The notes: generated by a model not told the origin, from the letters alone. DNA of 32,011 nucleotides from Methanosaeta sp. PtaU1.Bin060 (GCA_002067365.1 MVRK01000050.1:1-32011); one strand, 5' to 3'; numbered from the stretch's first letter, positions 16,053 through 23,676 are shown. Made by a program: numbers and translations.

Positions 16053-16835
16053 TCACAGCAGTCGGATGTCCTTGGTCAGAAAAGCGATAGCTGAAACTAT
16101 GATTATGTATATCATCACCGCAAAGATCGCTCTTGGCTTTGCTCTTGCGGCAGGTTCCACGAGACTGAGCCGGCCATCGTAGCAGCGGGCGTCCATGGCC
16201 ACTATGAGCCGCTCTCCCTGCTCCCACGCCCTCAAAAACAAGACCCCTGAAAGTATGGCATGGGATTTCAATGTGTTTTTAATTCCTGCATCCCCCAGCC
16301 GCATCACCTGAGCGTTATGGATCAAAGCGGCTTGGTCGATGAAGACGAAGATGTACCTGTACATCAGCATTGAAAGATCGACCAGGAAATCCGGCAGACC
16401 TAGAGACTTCAGCACAGAGAAGATCTCCATCATCGGCGTGGTCAGGGCTATGAAGAATAGGGAGCACATGCCACCAAAGGTCCTGGCGATCAGGAGCAGC
16501 GCCAGGTTGGCACCATCTTCTCTGATCTCCAATAAGAAGCCGAAGAGATTTACGGCAAACAATTGATCGCCCCCGCCATGCATGAAGGCCACAACGCCCG
16601 AGCTCAATAGAGCGAAGGATAATGGTATCAGCAGCAGAGTAAAGTAAAAGCGCCCCGGAGTTTTGGCTATCCCTATGGTTATGAGGCTCATGGTAACTGC
16701 TATGAATATGGGCGCTATCGGCGTGGCCGAGGAGACGCAAAGGAGCATGGCCCCGAGTCCGAGGAGCAGCTTCAGCCTCGGACTCGTCTTTGTCAGAGCG
16801 CTGGAATGGGCGTAATCATCCAGGAGGTCGTGCAT
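16053..16835 (-). CDS. cbiQ: Cobalt ECF importer transmembrane protein CbiQ
   Basis: 260 aa, the usual length. It has several hydrophobic helices (KLLLGLGAMLLCVSSATPIAPIFIAVTMSL and onward) and a cytoplasmic coupling region with the family's Ala-Arg-Gly-type motifs near RLIVAMDARCYDGRL. DYAHSSALTKTSPRLKLLLG at the N-terminus is also typical. CbiQ couples ATP hydrolysis by CbiO to the substrate-binding CbiM/CbiN. It starts 11 bases after the cbiN stop. Confidence 0.9.
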   Translation of the reverse strand: MHDLLDDYAHSSALTKTSPRLKLLLGLGAMLLCVSSATPIAPIFIAVTMSLITIGIAKTPGRFYFTLLLIPLSFALLSSGVVAFMHGGGDQLFAVNLFGFLLEIREDGANLALLLIARTFGGMCSLFFIALTTPMMEIFSVLKSLGLPDFLVDLSMLMYRYIFVFIDQAALIHNAQVMRLGDAGIKNTLKSHAILSGVLFLRAWEQGERLIVAMDARCYDGRLSLVEPAARAKPRAIFAVMIYIIIVSAIAFLTKDIRLL

Positions 16836-16846
16836 TCAAATTTCCT

Positions 16847-17155
16847 TTACTGTTTCTCCTCGGGATATGCTGAAGCTTTGGCCTTCGCAAGACCACGGTA
16901 GTATCCCAGAAAATAGCCGATGATGATGGCGCCGAAGGCGGCCTGCAAGGCGAAGAGCAGGCTCTCTATCTCGCCGCTGGGTGGCTCCCATATACTATGG
17001 GCCCAGGGCTGATATGTTCCCCCTGTCAATTTATCAATTGTGTTTCCGGCCTGATCGTCAGCCCCGCTCCATTCATGATTTCCCGTCGAGCTGACATAAG
17101 CAAAGATCGCTATGAATATCAGAATAATTGCAAGAGTTATGTACTCCAGCTTCAT
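16847..17155 (-). CDS. cbiN: Cobalt transport protein CbiN
   Basis: 102 aa from ATG 17155, overlapping the end of cbiM by 4 bases (ATGA-type coupling); the longer open frame to 17401 is the out-of-frame shadow of cbiM. There are two membrane helices (ITLAIILIFIAIFAYV and ALQAAFGAIIIGYFLGYYRG) around an external loop. The loop carries the CbiN signature W-S-GADDQAGNTI, YQPW and EPPSGEIESLLFALQAA. CbiN is the small accessory subunit needed for cobalt loading of CbiM. This signature is the best evidence that the leftward cluster is cobalt- rather than nickel-specific. Confidence 0.92.
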   Translation of the reverse strand: MKLEYITLAIILIFIAIFAYVSSTGNHEWSGADDQAGNTIDKLTGGTYQPWAHSIWEPPSGEIESLLFALQAAFGAIIIGYFLGYYRGLAKAKASAYPEEKQ

Positions 17156-17847
17156 GCGGATGCCTCCTGTAGCTTCTTGATTATGTCTGGGGATGCCACA
17201 TTGAGCTTTAGCAGGACGTCGCCCCTGAGCTGGACGATGTACTTGAACAAGAGCGCACTCACAGCCCCCTCGACAATGGCCAGTGGGACCTGCGTAATGG
17301 CAAAGACCCCTAGGAAGGCCTCGAAAGATGCCAGCACTCCTCCAGAGGCTGCTGGAAAGGCCAGAGCGAGCTGGATGGATGTGACAATATATGTGAACCA
17401 ATCTGCAAACAACGCAGCTAGAAAGACGGCGAGGTACAAATTAACATTTCGGTTCATGCAAGCTTTATAGACCAGATAGCCGACTATTGGCCCGACTATG
17501 CCCATGGAGAATGTATTGGCGCCCAATGTGGTCAGGCCGCCGTGCGCGAGGAAGATGGCCTGAAAAATCAGGACGATGATCGATAGAACTGAAGTAATCC
17601 ATGGCCCGAAGAGTATCGCTCCTATGCCTGTACCTGTAGGATGCGAGCAGCTCCCAGTGACTGAAGGCATCTTCAGGGATGATAAGACGAAGATGAAGGC
17701 ACCGGAGACGGCAAGCAAAGGCAGAAGGTCTCGATTCTCTTTGATTATCCTGTTCATCTTGTAAGCACCATAAGCGACCACAGGCAGCGATAGCGCGTAC
17801 CATAAAACGCACCAGTAGAGCGGCAGGAAGCCCTCCATTATATGCAT
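17152..17847 (-). CDS. cbiM: Cobalt importer substrate-binding membrane protein CbiM
   Basis: 231 aa from ATG 17847, giving MHIMEGFLP; in the family the second-position His takes part in metal binding, so this start is preferred over the frame opening at 17880. GGTGGT lies upstream as SD. Seven or so hydrophobic segments; SSLKMPSVTGSCSHPTGTGIGAILFGP is the conserved metal-site loop with its His, and LAHGGLTTLGANTFSMGIVGP is also diagnostic. CbiM is the specificity subunit that takes Co2+ from outside. First gene of cbiMNQO, with a TATA box close upstream. Confidence 0.93.
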   Translation of the reverse strand: MHIMEGFLPLYWCVLWYALSLPVVAYGAYKMNRIIKENRDLLPLLAVSGAFIFVLSSLKMPSVTGSCSHPTGTGIGAILFGPWITSVLSIIVLIFQAIFLAHGGLTTLGANTFSMGIVGPIVGYLVYKACMNRNVNLYLAVFLAALFADWFTYIVTSIQLALAFPAASGGVLASFEAFLGVFAITQVPLAIVEGAVSALLFKYIVQLRGDVLLKLNVASPDIIKKLQEASA

Positions 17848-17877
17848 TTGACCACCATTGAGTGATTCGAATCCTGA

Positions 17878-17887
17878 CATATAAAAC
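17878..17887 (-). promoter_or_regulatory. TATA box of cbiMNQO
   Basis: Minus-strand GTTTTATATG about 30 bases upstream of the cbiM ATG, implying a very short leader with no room for a leader riboswitch. A TTGATCAA palindrome follows within about 10 bases upstream. Confidence 0.5.
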
Positions 17888-18043
17888 TTGCTTGATCAAA
17901 TGAAAATATTTTTGCCTTATAGTTGGATCATCCAGAGCCAATAGAGATGGTTGCAGGGGCCACATCAGGAAGCACAAAGGATTTCCAAAAAAAGGTTGAG
18001 GAGGATGCCTGCGATCACGTGGGCAGGCAGAAAGCTCCGAGGA

Positions 18044-18988
18044 CTAGTATACTCTCGGGAATTCGGCCAGCGGCGGAGCCTTGAAACAGGAGCAATCGAA
18101 CATCTTCTTCACATTATCACCGAGCTGGTAACGCGGTGGCACGGTCAGGTAGCCTGAAAAACAACAGGGCAACCAGGCATCGACATAGGTTTTTTCGTCC
18201 TCTGATCTCGACATAGTCATGTTATGCTTTATGTGATATGTCCCTATGTAGTCCTGTTCGAAGATGGCCACAGGCTGTTTCCAGTCCTTCGTGGCGGTTC
18301 CAGCGATCTCATCATCCTCGTCATCCTTAGGACTTCGGGCGTATTGAACCGCCCTCAGGCTGGCTTTGCCCTCGGTCACATCGCCCTCCACCTTCAGCGA
18401 TGTGTCCGTAAGGTCTGTCGTGGCTTCAAGCTGCTTGTCCAATGCGTGCGCCCCTTCCACCTTGAATCCCATGGAATTATATCCATCGCGGTTCTTGATG
18501 GTCGTCTCATCCCCAAGAAGAGAGTTGAAGGCGAGCGGATGTTGTGCATAGTATCTTGAGCCCACAGCCATGGCTGTTGGAGAATACGTCATTGCACCAT
18601 CCTCTTTTACGTTTATAGTGGCGGATGACTCCTCTTCATACAGATCCAGCTCTTCTATCCTGTGCTCACCTAGATAGCGCTCCAGATCTTCGGGATCCGC
18701 ATTCAAGTCGCTCGTGTTCGTGTAGGTGCTCTCGCCCGAGAACCCCGACTCGACATCGATGCTGCCGCTACCATGTTGCTTAACTTTTGCCTCTGCGCCG
18801 TTATACAACCACCCCTCTGTGCCGAGTATATCGGGCATCAAGGCATACCTATAGACCGCAAAAAAGCCATCTCCGCTTACTTTTTGCGCTATATCGAAGC
18901 TCATATTCTTCTCTTCGCGGTATAACAAGCCATCATCTTGTGCGGCAGTCGCACCCATAAGGGCAACGAAAACCAACAGCACCAGCAT
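18044..18988 (-). CDS. Secreted Cys-containing protein of unknown function
   Basis: 314 aa from ATG 18988. The N-terminus MLVLLVFVALMGATAAQ is a signal-peptide core with cleavage near AAQ. No basic residue precedes it from ATG, but GGAGGG (19007-19012) lies 6 bases before an in-frame CTG at 19000, which would add LRRA and supply the usual charges, so a CTG start is possible. The mature part is acidic, rich in beta-type segments (GSGSIDVESGFSGESTYTN) and has sequons. Near the C-terminus are WLPCCFSGY and FDCSCFK, its only cysteines, which could form disulfides or bind metal. No C-terminal helix. It lies between the two metal-importer operons but is transcribed separately. No family recognised. 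Confidence 0.75.
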   Translation of the reverse strand: MLVLLVFVALMGATAAQDDGLLYREEKNMSFDIAQKVSGDGFFAVYRYALMPDILGTEGWLYNGAEAKVKQHGSGSIDVESGFSGESTYTNTSDLNADPEDLERYLGEHRIEELDLYEEESSATINVKEDGAMTYSPTAMAVGSRYYAQHPLAFNSLLGDETTIKNRDGYNSMGFKVEGAHALDKQLEATTDLTDTSLKVEGDVTEGKASLRAVQYARSPKDDEDDEIAGTATKDWKQPVAIFEQDYIGTYHIKHNMTMSRSEDEKTYVDAWLPCCFSGYLTVPPRYQLGDNVKKMFDCSCFKAPPLAEFPRVY

Positions 18989-19468
18989 CGCTCTTCTCAG
19001 ATCGCTCCCTCCTCGGACGCTAAATACGATGCCAGCATGTATGATTCCTATTATTTTAAGTTATCTGCTTATTTTTCTGGTTAGTAGCAAGGAAAGCATA
19101 ATTATTTTTCAAACAAATATCGAAAAAGCCTGGTAATAAGATCAATATATTTAAATAATCCCAACATATGACAGATAATGTGAAAATGATCGTCATCGTC
19201 GAGTATTGTGGATTTCGCACGGCATATACATCGCAATGGCATGGATAGTCGAGCTTGTGCAGCACAATGGGACTGGGACGAGATATTCATCAGATACAGC
19301 AGGTCGCTGATCAGGTTGATTCGCACCTAAAAAATATATAGTATGTAAGCCGAAAAATGAACTTCATTCCTGCATCATATGGACATAAAAAAACAATAAA
19401 ATTCTTACTAAATATGTCACTAGGATACCCTTTTATAATAGAACGATATCTTGTACATTGGTGAAACT
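18989..19468. other. AT-rich divergent intergenic region with several TATA-like elements
   Basis: 480 bases without a convincing gene. TATA-like stretches: ATATATTTAAAT (about 19144-19155), AAAATATATAG (about 19330-19340) and TTTATAAT (19432-19439) facing the nickel cluster, and TTAAAATAAT (about 19048-19057, minus strand) facing the secreted protein. The two nominal minus-strand ORFs have no SD and biased composition. I searched by eye for a NikR-like half-site pair at the usual spacing and did not find one. A long leader or a small RNA cannot be ruled out. Confidence 0.45.
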
Positions 19469-20188
19469 ATGCACATCCCTGATGGCTATTTAGGTCCACA
19501 GACCTTTATAGCATTTTGGATCATTATGATCCCTATCTGGTATTACGCCGGAAAGAAGATGAGCAATGAGCTGAGGTCGAGGCAGGTTCCACTGCTTGCG
19601 CTGGCGGCTGCCTTTTCCTTCGTCATCATGATGTTCAATGTGCCGATCCCGGGAGGCAGCACAGGCCATGCTGTAGGCGGTGCGATAATCGGCATCGTCC
19701 TAGGACCATGGGCTGGCGTCATAGCCATATCTGTTGCCCTGATACTGCAGGCACTCGTCTTCGGCGACGGTGGCATAACGGCAATAGCTGCCAACTGCTT
19801 CAACATGGGTGTAGTGATGCCCTTCGTGGGGTATTATGTTTATAAGGCTATAAGCGGCAACTCGGAGATCACATCGTCGCGAAGGGTCATCGCCGCAGCC
19901 ATCGCCGGGTACCTCTCCCTGACCATCGCCGCCTTCTGCACTGGCGTCGAGTTCGGGCTGCAGCCCATCCTCAACCATACAGCAGATGGTGTTCCTCTCT
20001 ACATGCCTTACCCGATGAGCGTGACAGTCCCCGCGATGCTAGGGGAGCACGTCCTGGGATTCAGCTTCCTTGAGGCCCTGATCACTGCGCTGATCTTCGC
20101 CTACATCCAGAGGACGGACACCACCATCCTTTACGGAGAGAATTCACCATTGCAGAAGAAGAAACAAAAACTGGGAGCTTCTGCCTGA
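19469..20188 (+). CDS. nikM: Nickel/cobalt importer substrate-binding protein (NikM-like)
   Basis: 239 aa from ATG 19469, giving MHIPDGYLGP with the metal-binding His2; the upstream TTG 19451 would bury that His and is rejected. GGTGA lies 5 bases before ATG. Hydrophobic segments throughout; FNVPIPGGSTGHAVGGAIIGIVLGPWAG is the conserved metal-site loop, and FGDGGITAIAANCFNMGVVMPFVGYYVY is diagnostic of the CbiM/NikM family. The C-terminus ends in KKKQK. The nickel assignment is inferred from the PDGLE-type small subunit that follows, the His-rich ATPase tail, and the presence of a separate cbiN-containing cobalt cluster. M-family specificity cannot be read from sequence with certainty. Confidence 0.85.
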   Translation: MHIPDGYLGPQTFIAFWIIMIPIWYYAGKKMSNELRSRQVPLLALAAAFSFVIMMFNVPIPGGSTGHAVGGAIIGIVLGPWAGVIAISVALILQALVFGDGGITAIAANCFNMGVVMPFVGYYVYKAISGNSEITSSRRVIAAAIAGYLSLTIAAFCTGVEFGLQPILNHTADGVPLYMPYPMSVTVPAMLGEHVLGFSFLEALITALIFAYIQRTDTTILYGENSPLQKKKQKLGASA

Positions 20189-20198
20189 GGTGATGAGG

Positions 20199-20513
20199 AT
20201 GGATAAAACGATAAAGAACCTTGCAATCGGCCTGGTAGTGCTGATGATTCTGGCACCTTTGGGCCTCCTGGCGGTGGGCGAGACCTTCGGTGAATGGGGA
20301 AATGAGGAGCTGAAGGATAAGCTCGGCTATGTGCCCCAGGGCCTGGAGCAGCTCGGCTCTCTATGGAGTGCGCCTATGCCTGATTATGCGTTCCCAGGCG
20401 GCGATGAGTCGATGGGCATGCTCTCGATAGCTTATATCCTCTCGGCTGTGATCGGCGTTATCGTATGCGGCGGCCTGCTCTATTTCGTTGGCAAACATAT
20501 CGCCAAGAGTTAG
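20199..20513 (+). CDS. nikN: PDGLE-domain small subunit (NikN-like)
   Basis: 104 aa from ATG 20199 (MDKTIKNLAI), chosen because GAGGTG overlapping the nikM stop lies 6 bases upstream; GTG 20190 and ATG 20193 are alternatives. Two helices (NLAIGLVVLMILAPLGLLAV and ILSAVIGVIVCGGLLYFVG) flank an external loop with YVPQGLEQLGSLWSAPMPDY, a PDGLE-type motif. It has the same topology as CbiN but a different loop, as in the nickel-type or undetermined M-N-Q-O systems. It is translationally coupled to nikM. Confidence 0.82.
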   Translation: MDKTIKNLAIGLVVLMILAPLGLLAVGETFGEWGNEELKDKLGYVPQGLEQLGSLWSAPMPDYAFPGGDESMGMLSIAYILSAVIGVIVCGGLLYFVGKHIAKS

Positions 20514-20675
20514 CGCCTTCCCCTCTTTTTATCTTCCAGCCCTGTGATCATCGGGCAGAATTCTGCTAGATGTTCATCCCAAATGAGGGGGCAAAGGCTT
20601 TTTTATCATCCAGATGTGACCTATCGAATGAATGCGCTTTGAAGGCACTGAAAATATGACTTCAGCAGGAGTTAT
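20514..20675. other. Intra-operon gap between nikN and nikQ
   Basis: 162 bases containing CCCCTCTTTTTATC (about 20520-20533) directly after the nikN stop, a small GCCC/GGGC inverted repeat (about 20540-20557) and GGCTTTTTTATC (about 20597-20608). It could partially terminate transcription after MN or hold a second promoter for QO. No ORF. Confidence 0.35.
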
Positions 20676-21614
20676 ATGCTCCCGGAATGGATGAAAGAAG
20701 TGGACGTCGGACCTTGCAGGTTCTCGGCGGTGTACCACGGCAAGAAGGGGTTCGTGGGAAAGACCATCGACGGGATATTCGGCTTTTTGCAGGAGGCTTT
20801 TGTCTCGGAGACATATGCAAAACGCCCCGGCTTTCTGCAGGGCCTTGACCCCAGGGCCAAGATGATATCGATCCTCTGCCTGGTATTTGCCACGAGCGTC
20901 ATAACCAATCTGAATTTATTGATCTTCACATATGCATTGACTCTGATGCTTGCGTATCTCAGCAAGATCAATATCGCCTTTTTCATCAAGCGCGTCTGGC
21001 TCTTCATCCCCATCTTCGCGGGCATCATCGCTGTGCCTGCGATATTCAACATCATCTCTCCAGGCGATTTGCTCATTCAGGTGGCGTATCTCGGAAAAGA
21101 GGCTCATCTTGGGCCTTTTTCGCTTCCTGAAAGCATTTACATCACTAAACAGGGCCTCAATGTGGCGATTGTATTCACCATGAGGGTCGCCGCTTGTGTC
21201 TCGGCTGTGGTTCTTCTCTTCATAACCACGCCCCAGCAGGTGCTCTTCAAGTCCCTGCACTCTGTGGGCGTTCCCAAGATCTATGTTCTCACGCTGGAGA
21301 TGGCCTACAGATACGTTTTTCTGCTGATGGACCTGGTGCGCGAGATGTATGTCGCGAAGAAGGCGAGGACCATCAAGTCCAGAAGCATGTTCGAGGAGCA
21401 GAAATGGGTCGGCGGACGTATGGGCTACACTCTGATAAGATCTCTTGACATGAGCGAGAAGGTCCACATGGCCATGATGTCCCGCGGCTACAATGGCGAT
21501 GTCAAGATCATGAAACAATTCAAGATGCATAATCGCGATTATGCTGCAGTGGCAGCGGCTGCATCTTTGAGCACATTGCTTGTGTTGATCTCCCATAACA
21601 TCATTCAGGTGTGA
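20676..21614 (+). CDS. nikQ: Nickel/cobalt ECF importer transmembrane protein (NikQ/CbiQ)
   Basis: 312 aa. CAGGAG lies 5 bases before ATG 20676. An N-terminal extension of about 60 residues precedes the CbiQ domain, which begins LQGLDPRAKMISILCLVFATS. Five or so hydrophobic segments follow, then the coupling region MAYRYVFLLMDLVREMYVAKKART and MSRGYNGDV, where the Ala-Arg / Arg-Gly motifs contact the ATPase. It is longer than the leftward cbiQ (260 aa), mainly at the N-terminus. nikO follows 3 bases later. Confidence 0.88.
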   Translation: MLPEWMKEVDVGPCRFSAVYHGKKGFVGKTIDGIFGFLQEAFVSETYAKRPGFLQGLDPRAKMISILCLVFATSVITNLNLLIFTYALTLMLAYLSKINIAFFIKRVWLFIPIFAGIIAVPAIFNIISPGDLLIQVAYLGKEAHLGPFSLPESIYITKQGLNVAIVFTMRVAACVSAVVLLFITTPQQVLFKSLHSVGVPKIYVLTLEMAYRYVFLLMDLVREMYVAKKARTIKSRSMFEEQKWVGGRMGYTLIRSLDMSEKVHMAMMSRGYNGDVKIMKQFKMHNRDYAAVAAAASLSTLLVLISHNIIQV

Positions 21615-21617
21615 GAA

Positions 21618-22448
21618 ATGGAAACCCTATTCGACTTGAGGAACATATCCTATTCATATGTTGGAAAGATCGATGCCCTGAAGGACATCAGCCTGAAGGT
21701 GGGCCGCGGGGAGCAAGTGTCCATATTAGGATCTAATGGCAGCGGCAAATCGACATTATTGGCAATCCTCGACGGGCTCATCTATCCCACATCTGGAGAG
21801 TTCTATGCCTTTGATAATCAGATAACTGAGGAGGTTTTCGACTCCATCAAGGAGAATGATTTCAGAACCTATTTCAGGACAAAGGTGGGCTTCGTCTTCC
21901 AGAACTCCGACGTACAGCTTTTCTCTCCAACGGTCTTCGATGAGATCGCCTTTGGGCCGCTGCAGCTCGATATGACAGCAGAGGATGTCGAGGCCCGAGT
22001 CGATGATGTCCTGGAGATGATGGACATCGTCAAGCTCAGGGATAGAACGCCTCATACTCTGAGCGGCGGAGAGAAGAAGAAGGTGTGCATAGCAACAGTC
22101 CTTGTGAACAACCCTGATGTTCTCCTATTGGACGAGCCCACAGCTGGCTTGGACCCCAGGACCCAGCTCTGGCTGACTGAACTCCTGCAGGAGCTGGGCG
22201 AAGCAGGCAAGACGGTGATCACAGCGACTCACGATCTGGAAGTCATAGATCAGATCAGCGAGAGAGCCATAGTCATCGGCGAGGACCACAGGATTAAGGT
22301 TGATGGAAGCACGCTTGATGTGCTGGGCGACATGGCGCTCCTACTCAGCGTCAACCTCATTCACGAACACATGCATTTTCACGGAAAGGCTGTTCATGAG
22401 CATCTTCATGCTCATAAGGGCGAGCATCTGCATCAGCACAAGACCTGA
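21618..22448 (+). CDS. nikO: Nickel/cobalt ECF importer ATPase with His-rich tail (NikO/CbiO)
   Basis: 276 aa. It has Walker A GSNGSGKST, Q-loop GFVFQNSDVQLFSPTVFDEIAFGP, signature TLSGGEKKKVCIA, Walker B VLLLDEPTAGLDP and the H-loop TATHDLEVIDQ. The last 29 residues contain 11 histidines in HxH runs (HEHMHFH, HEHLHAH, HLHQH), an obvious Ni2+/Co2+-binding tail on the cytoplasmic side, where it could capture or sense incoming metal. The leftward CbiO has a quite different extension and no His tail. This tail is the main internal evidence for nickel. A separate 38-aa peptide about 1 kb downstream repeats the same pattern. Confidence 0.9.
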   Translation: METLFDLRNISYSYVGKIDALKDISLKVGRGEQVSILGSNGSGKSTLLAILDGLIYPTSGEFYAFDNQITEEVFDSIKENDFRTYFRTKVGFVFQNSDVQLFSPTVFDEIAFGPLQLDMTAEDVEARVDDVLEMMDIVKLRDRTPHTLSGGEKKKVCIATVLVNNPDVLLLDEPTAGLDPRTQLWLTELLQELGEAGKTVITATHDLEVIDQISERAIVIGEDHRIKVDGSTLDVLGDMALLLSVNLIHEHMHFHGKAVHEHLHAHKGEHLHQHKT

Positions 22449-22454
22449 GATGGT

Positions 22455-22489
22455 TGCACATCCCTCGATTTGTGCATCGATCTCCTTTT
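22455..22489 (+). terminator. Hairpin after nikO
   Basis: TGCACA (22455-22460) and TGTGCA (22471-22476) form a 6-base stem with a 10-base loop, followed by pyrimidines and T4 at 22486-22489; a T6 run follows at about 22501-22506. Confidence 0.4.
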
Positions 22490-22651
22490 GAATACAAATT
22501 AATTTTTTCGTATTATTTGATATGACTATTATGCGAAAAGTATTTAGAACATGGTAACTAAGTAGTCGTATCGTGCTGCTGGCTATTGCGAATGGAGAGG
22601 CGGATAAGAAAAGATCAGGCAGCAAAAAGCTGAGTTTAGAAGGTGAATCTG

Positions 22652-23023
22652 ATGAATCATCCCGATCGCGCATTCTCTTTCACGAAGATCGATAGCGAAG
22701 AAGGACTGATCGCGGCGATGTTCAGGCACAAATGGCCGCTTTGCCAAAGCTTCTATCATGATAGATTGCTCTACCTGAGCGATGGCGAGAGCGAGGATAT
22801 GCCTGAATATGCCGTTGTGGCAATCGAGAAGACTGAAGGGCGCTTCGGCATCAACGGCCGTGAGTTGGGCAGGATCAGGCCCGCGACAATGCAGGCTGCA
22901 GAGGTGCCAAGGATCATCCGGGGAATAAATGTGGGCGATCCCGCAGGAGGGAATCCCGTTAAGGTCGTAGCAGAGCCTAAATGGCATCACAGCTGCCAGC
23001 TCTGTCGGCTGGATGAGGAGTAG
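22652..23023 (+). CDS. Small conserved-looking protein with HHxCxxC end
   Basis: 123 aa from ATG 22652, preceded by AAGGTG 6 bases upstream; GTG 22643 is the alternative. It is soluble, with no signal peptide, mixed alpha/beta. Segments FYHDRLLYLSDGESEDMPEYAVVAIE and GRFGINGRELGRIRPATM look like ordered core. It ends KWHHSCQLCRLDEE, a compact HHxCxxC cluster near the C-terminus that could hold one metal ion, and another Cys-His pair occurs near LCQSFYHD. A TATA-like element (GAAAAGTATTTAG, about 22536-22548) lies upstream, so it has its own transcript after nikO. No family recognised; a metal-handling role is suggested only by the cluster and the neighbours. Confidence 0.65.
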   Translation: MNHPDRAFSFTKIDSEEGLIAAMFRHKWPLCQSFYHDRLLYLSDGESEDMPEYAVVAIEKTEGRFGINGRELGRIRPATMQAAEVPRIIRGINVGDPAGGNPVKVVAEPKWHHSCQLCRLDEE

Positions 23024-23526
23024 CAATCAACGACTTATTAAAAATTTTCTTCATCGGATATCAGCAATTGCTACAAACATCTGATAGGTGTTATTTCGAT
23101 ATCTTAAGGCATCCATTCCGAATCGATCATCTCCAGAATGAAGGGATCTTATGCACCAAGCTGGCGGGAGACGGGATGTTGAATGCTCTGTGCGCGAGAT
23201 TTTGCCTTCGTCGGATCGCTGTTGGCCAGGGGTTCAATCGGGTATGCGAGCGATCTCGTCGATTGCTGTAGCCTTTCTGGCATTTTTCAAAGATAGTCCT
23301 TGATGAATAGCTAATCATCTTAATGCGAGTCTCATTTTTAGCACTATTTGTACTGGAAAAACCAGTAAGGTTAAAGAATTATGCTCAAATGATTCATTCA
23401 TATTACAATTAGTTACAAATATATTCCTAAAAAGCTGCGGAAAACTACGAAAAACGCATCAGAAAGAATTAAATAGTGAGTCATTAAAAGAGAAGACTAG
23501 GATAAGTGAGATGGAGGTGAACCAAG
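23024..23526. other. Intergenic region with inverted repeat and promoter of the His/Cys peptide
   Basis: 503 bases with no credible gene; the two nominal ORFs (23068-23271 on plus, 23127-23318 on minus) oppose each other and have no SD. The part from 23300 on is AT-rich. A perfect inverted repeat TACTGG-AAAAA-CCAGTA lies at 23351-23367, about 100 bases before the probable promoter of the peptide gene. Confidence 0.5.
23461..23475 (+). promoter_or_regulatory. BRE/TATA-like promoter of the His/Cys peptide gene
   Basis: AGAAAGAATTAAATA: a purine-rich BRE-like part followed by a TATA-like AATTAAATA. Start of transcription would be expected about 25-30 bases on, giving a leader of roughly 30 bases that contains the SD at 23513-23520. 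Confidence 0.45.
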
Positions 23527-23643
23527 ATGTGTTGCCATACAGACGATAAGCATGAGCATGCCCATCAACACAACGGCGAGATGCACACCCACGAGCATAT
23601 TCACGATGCTGACCACAAGCATGCACACAAGTGCTGTCATTGA
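23527..23643 (+). CDS. 38-aa His/Cys-rich metal-binding peptide (Hpn-like)
   Basis: 38 aa with 13 His and 4 Cys. It starts MCCH and ends KCCH, so the two ends mirror each other; the middle contains HEHAHQHNGEMHTHEH and DHKHAHK. A near-perfect SD (GGAGGTGA, 23513-23520) lies 6 bases before ATG 23527, and promoter, hairpin and T-run sites flank it, which together make a real gene very likely. His runs with vicinal Cys pairs recall Hpn, the nickel-storage peptide of Helicobacter, though this one is shorter and evenly HxH-spaced. The pattern HEHxHxH-x-GE also matches the nikO tail. It is probably a cytosolic buffer or carrier for Ni2+, with Co2+, Zn2+ or Cu+ as alternatives; the role is inferred from composition and location. 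Confidence 0.85.
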   Translation: MCCHTDDKHEHAHQHNGEMHTHEHIHDADHKHAHKCCH

Positions 23644-23676
23644 TAAAATAGCATACAAGGGCTCAAAAAATGATGA

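Noticed and set aside
16847-17401. 184-aa frame for cbiN
   Set aside because: The first 82 residues are an out-of-frame reading of cbiM; the real start is ATG 17155.
17848-17960. Cobalamin riboswitch upstream of cbiM
   Set aside because: The TATA box is about 30 bases from the start, leaving no leader for a riboswitch, and no B12-box-like sequence is seen.
19056-19326. Two minus-strand ORFs of 69 and 74 aa
   Set aside because: AT-rich intergenic sequence with no SD and no conserved features.
19326-19468. NikR operator upstream of nikM
   Set aside because: GTATG and TCATAT occur but about 28 bases apart, not at the usual NikR spacing, and the arms do not match well.
20916-21596. 226-aa minus-strand ORF opposite nikQ
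   Set aside because: Composition (many His/Gln/Asp) is that of a reverse-frame shadow; nikQ is well supported.
23068-23318. Opposed 60-70-aa ORFs
   Set aside because: No SD, no domain, mutual shadows.
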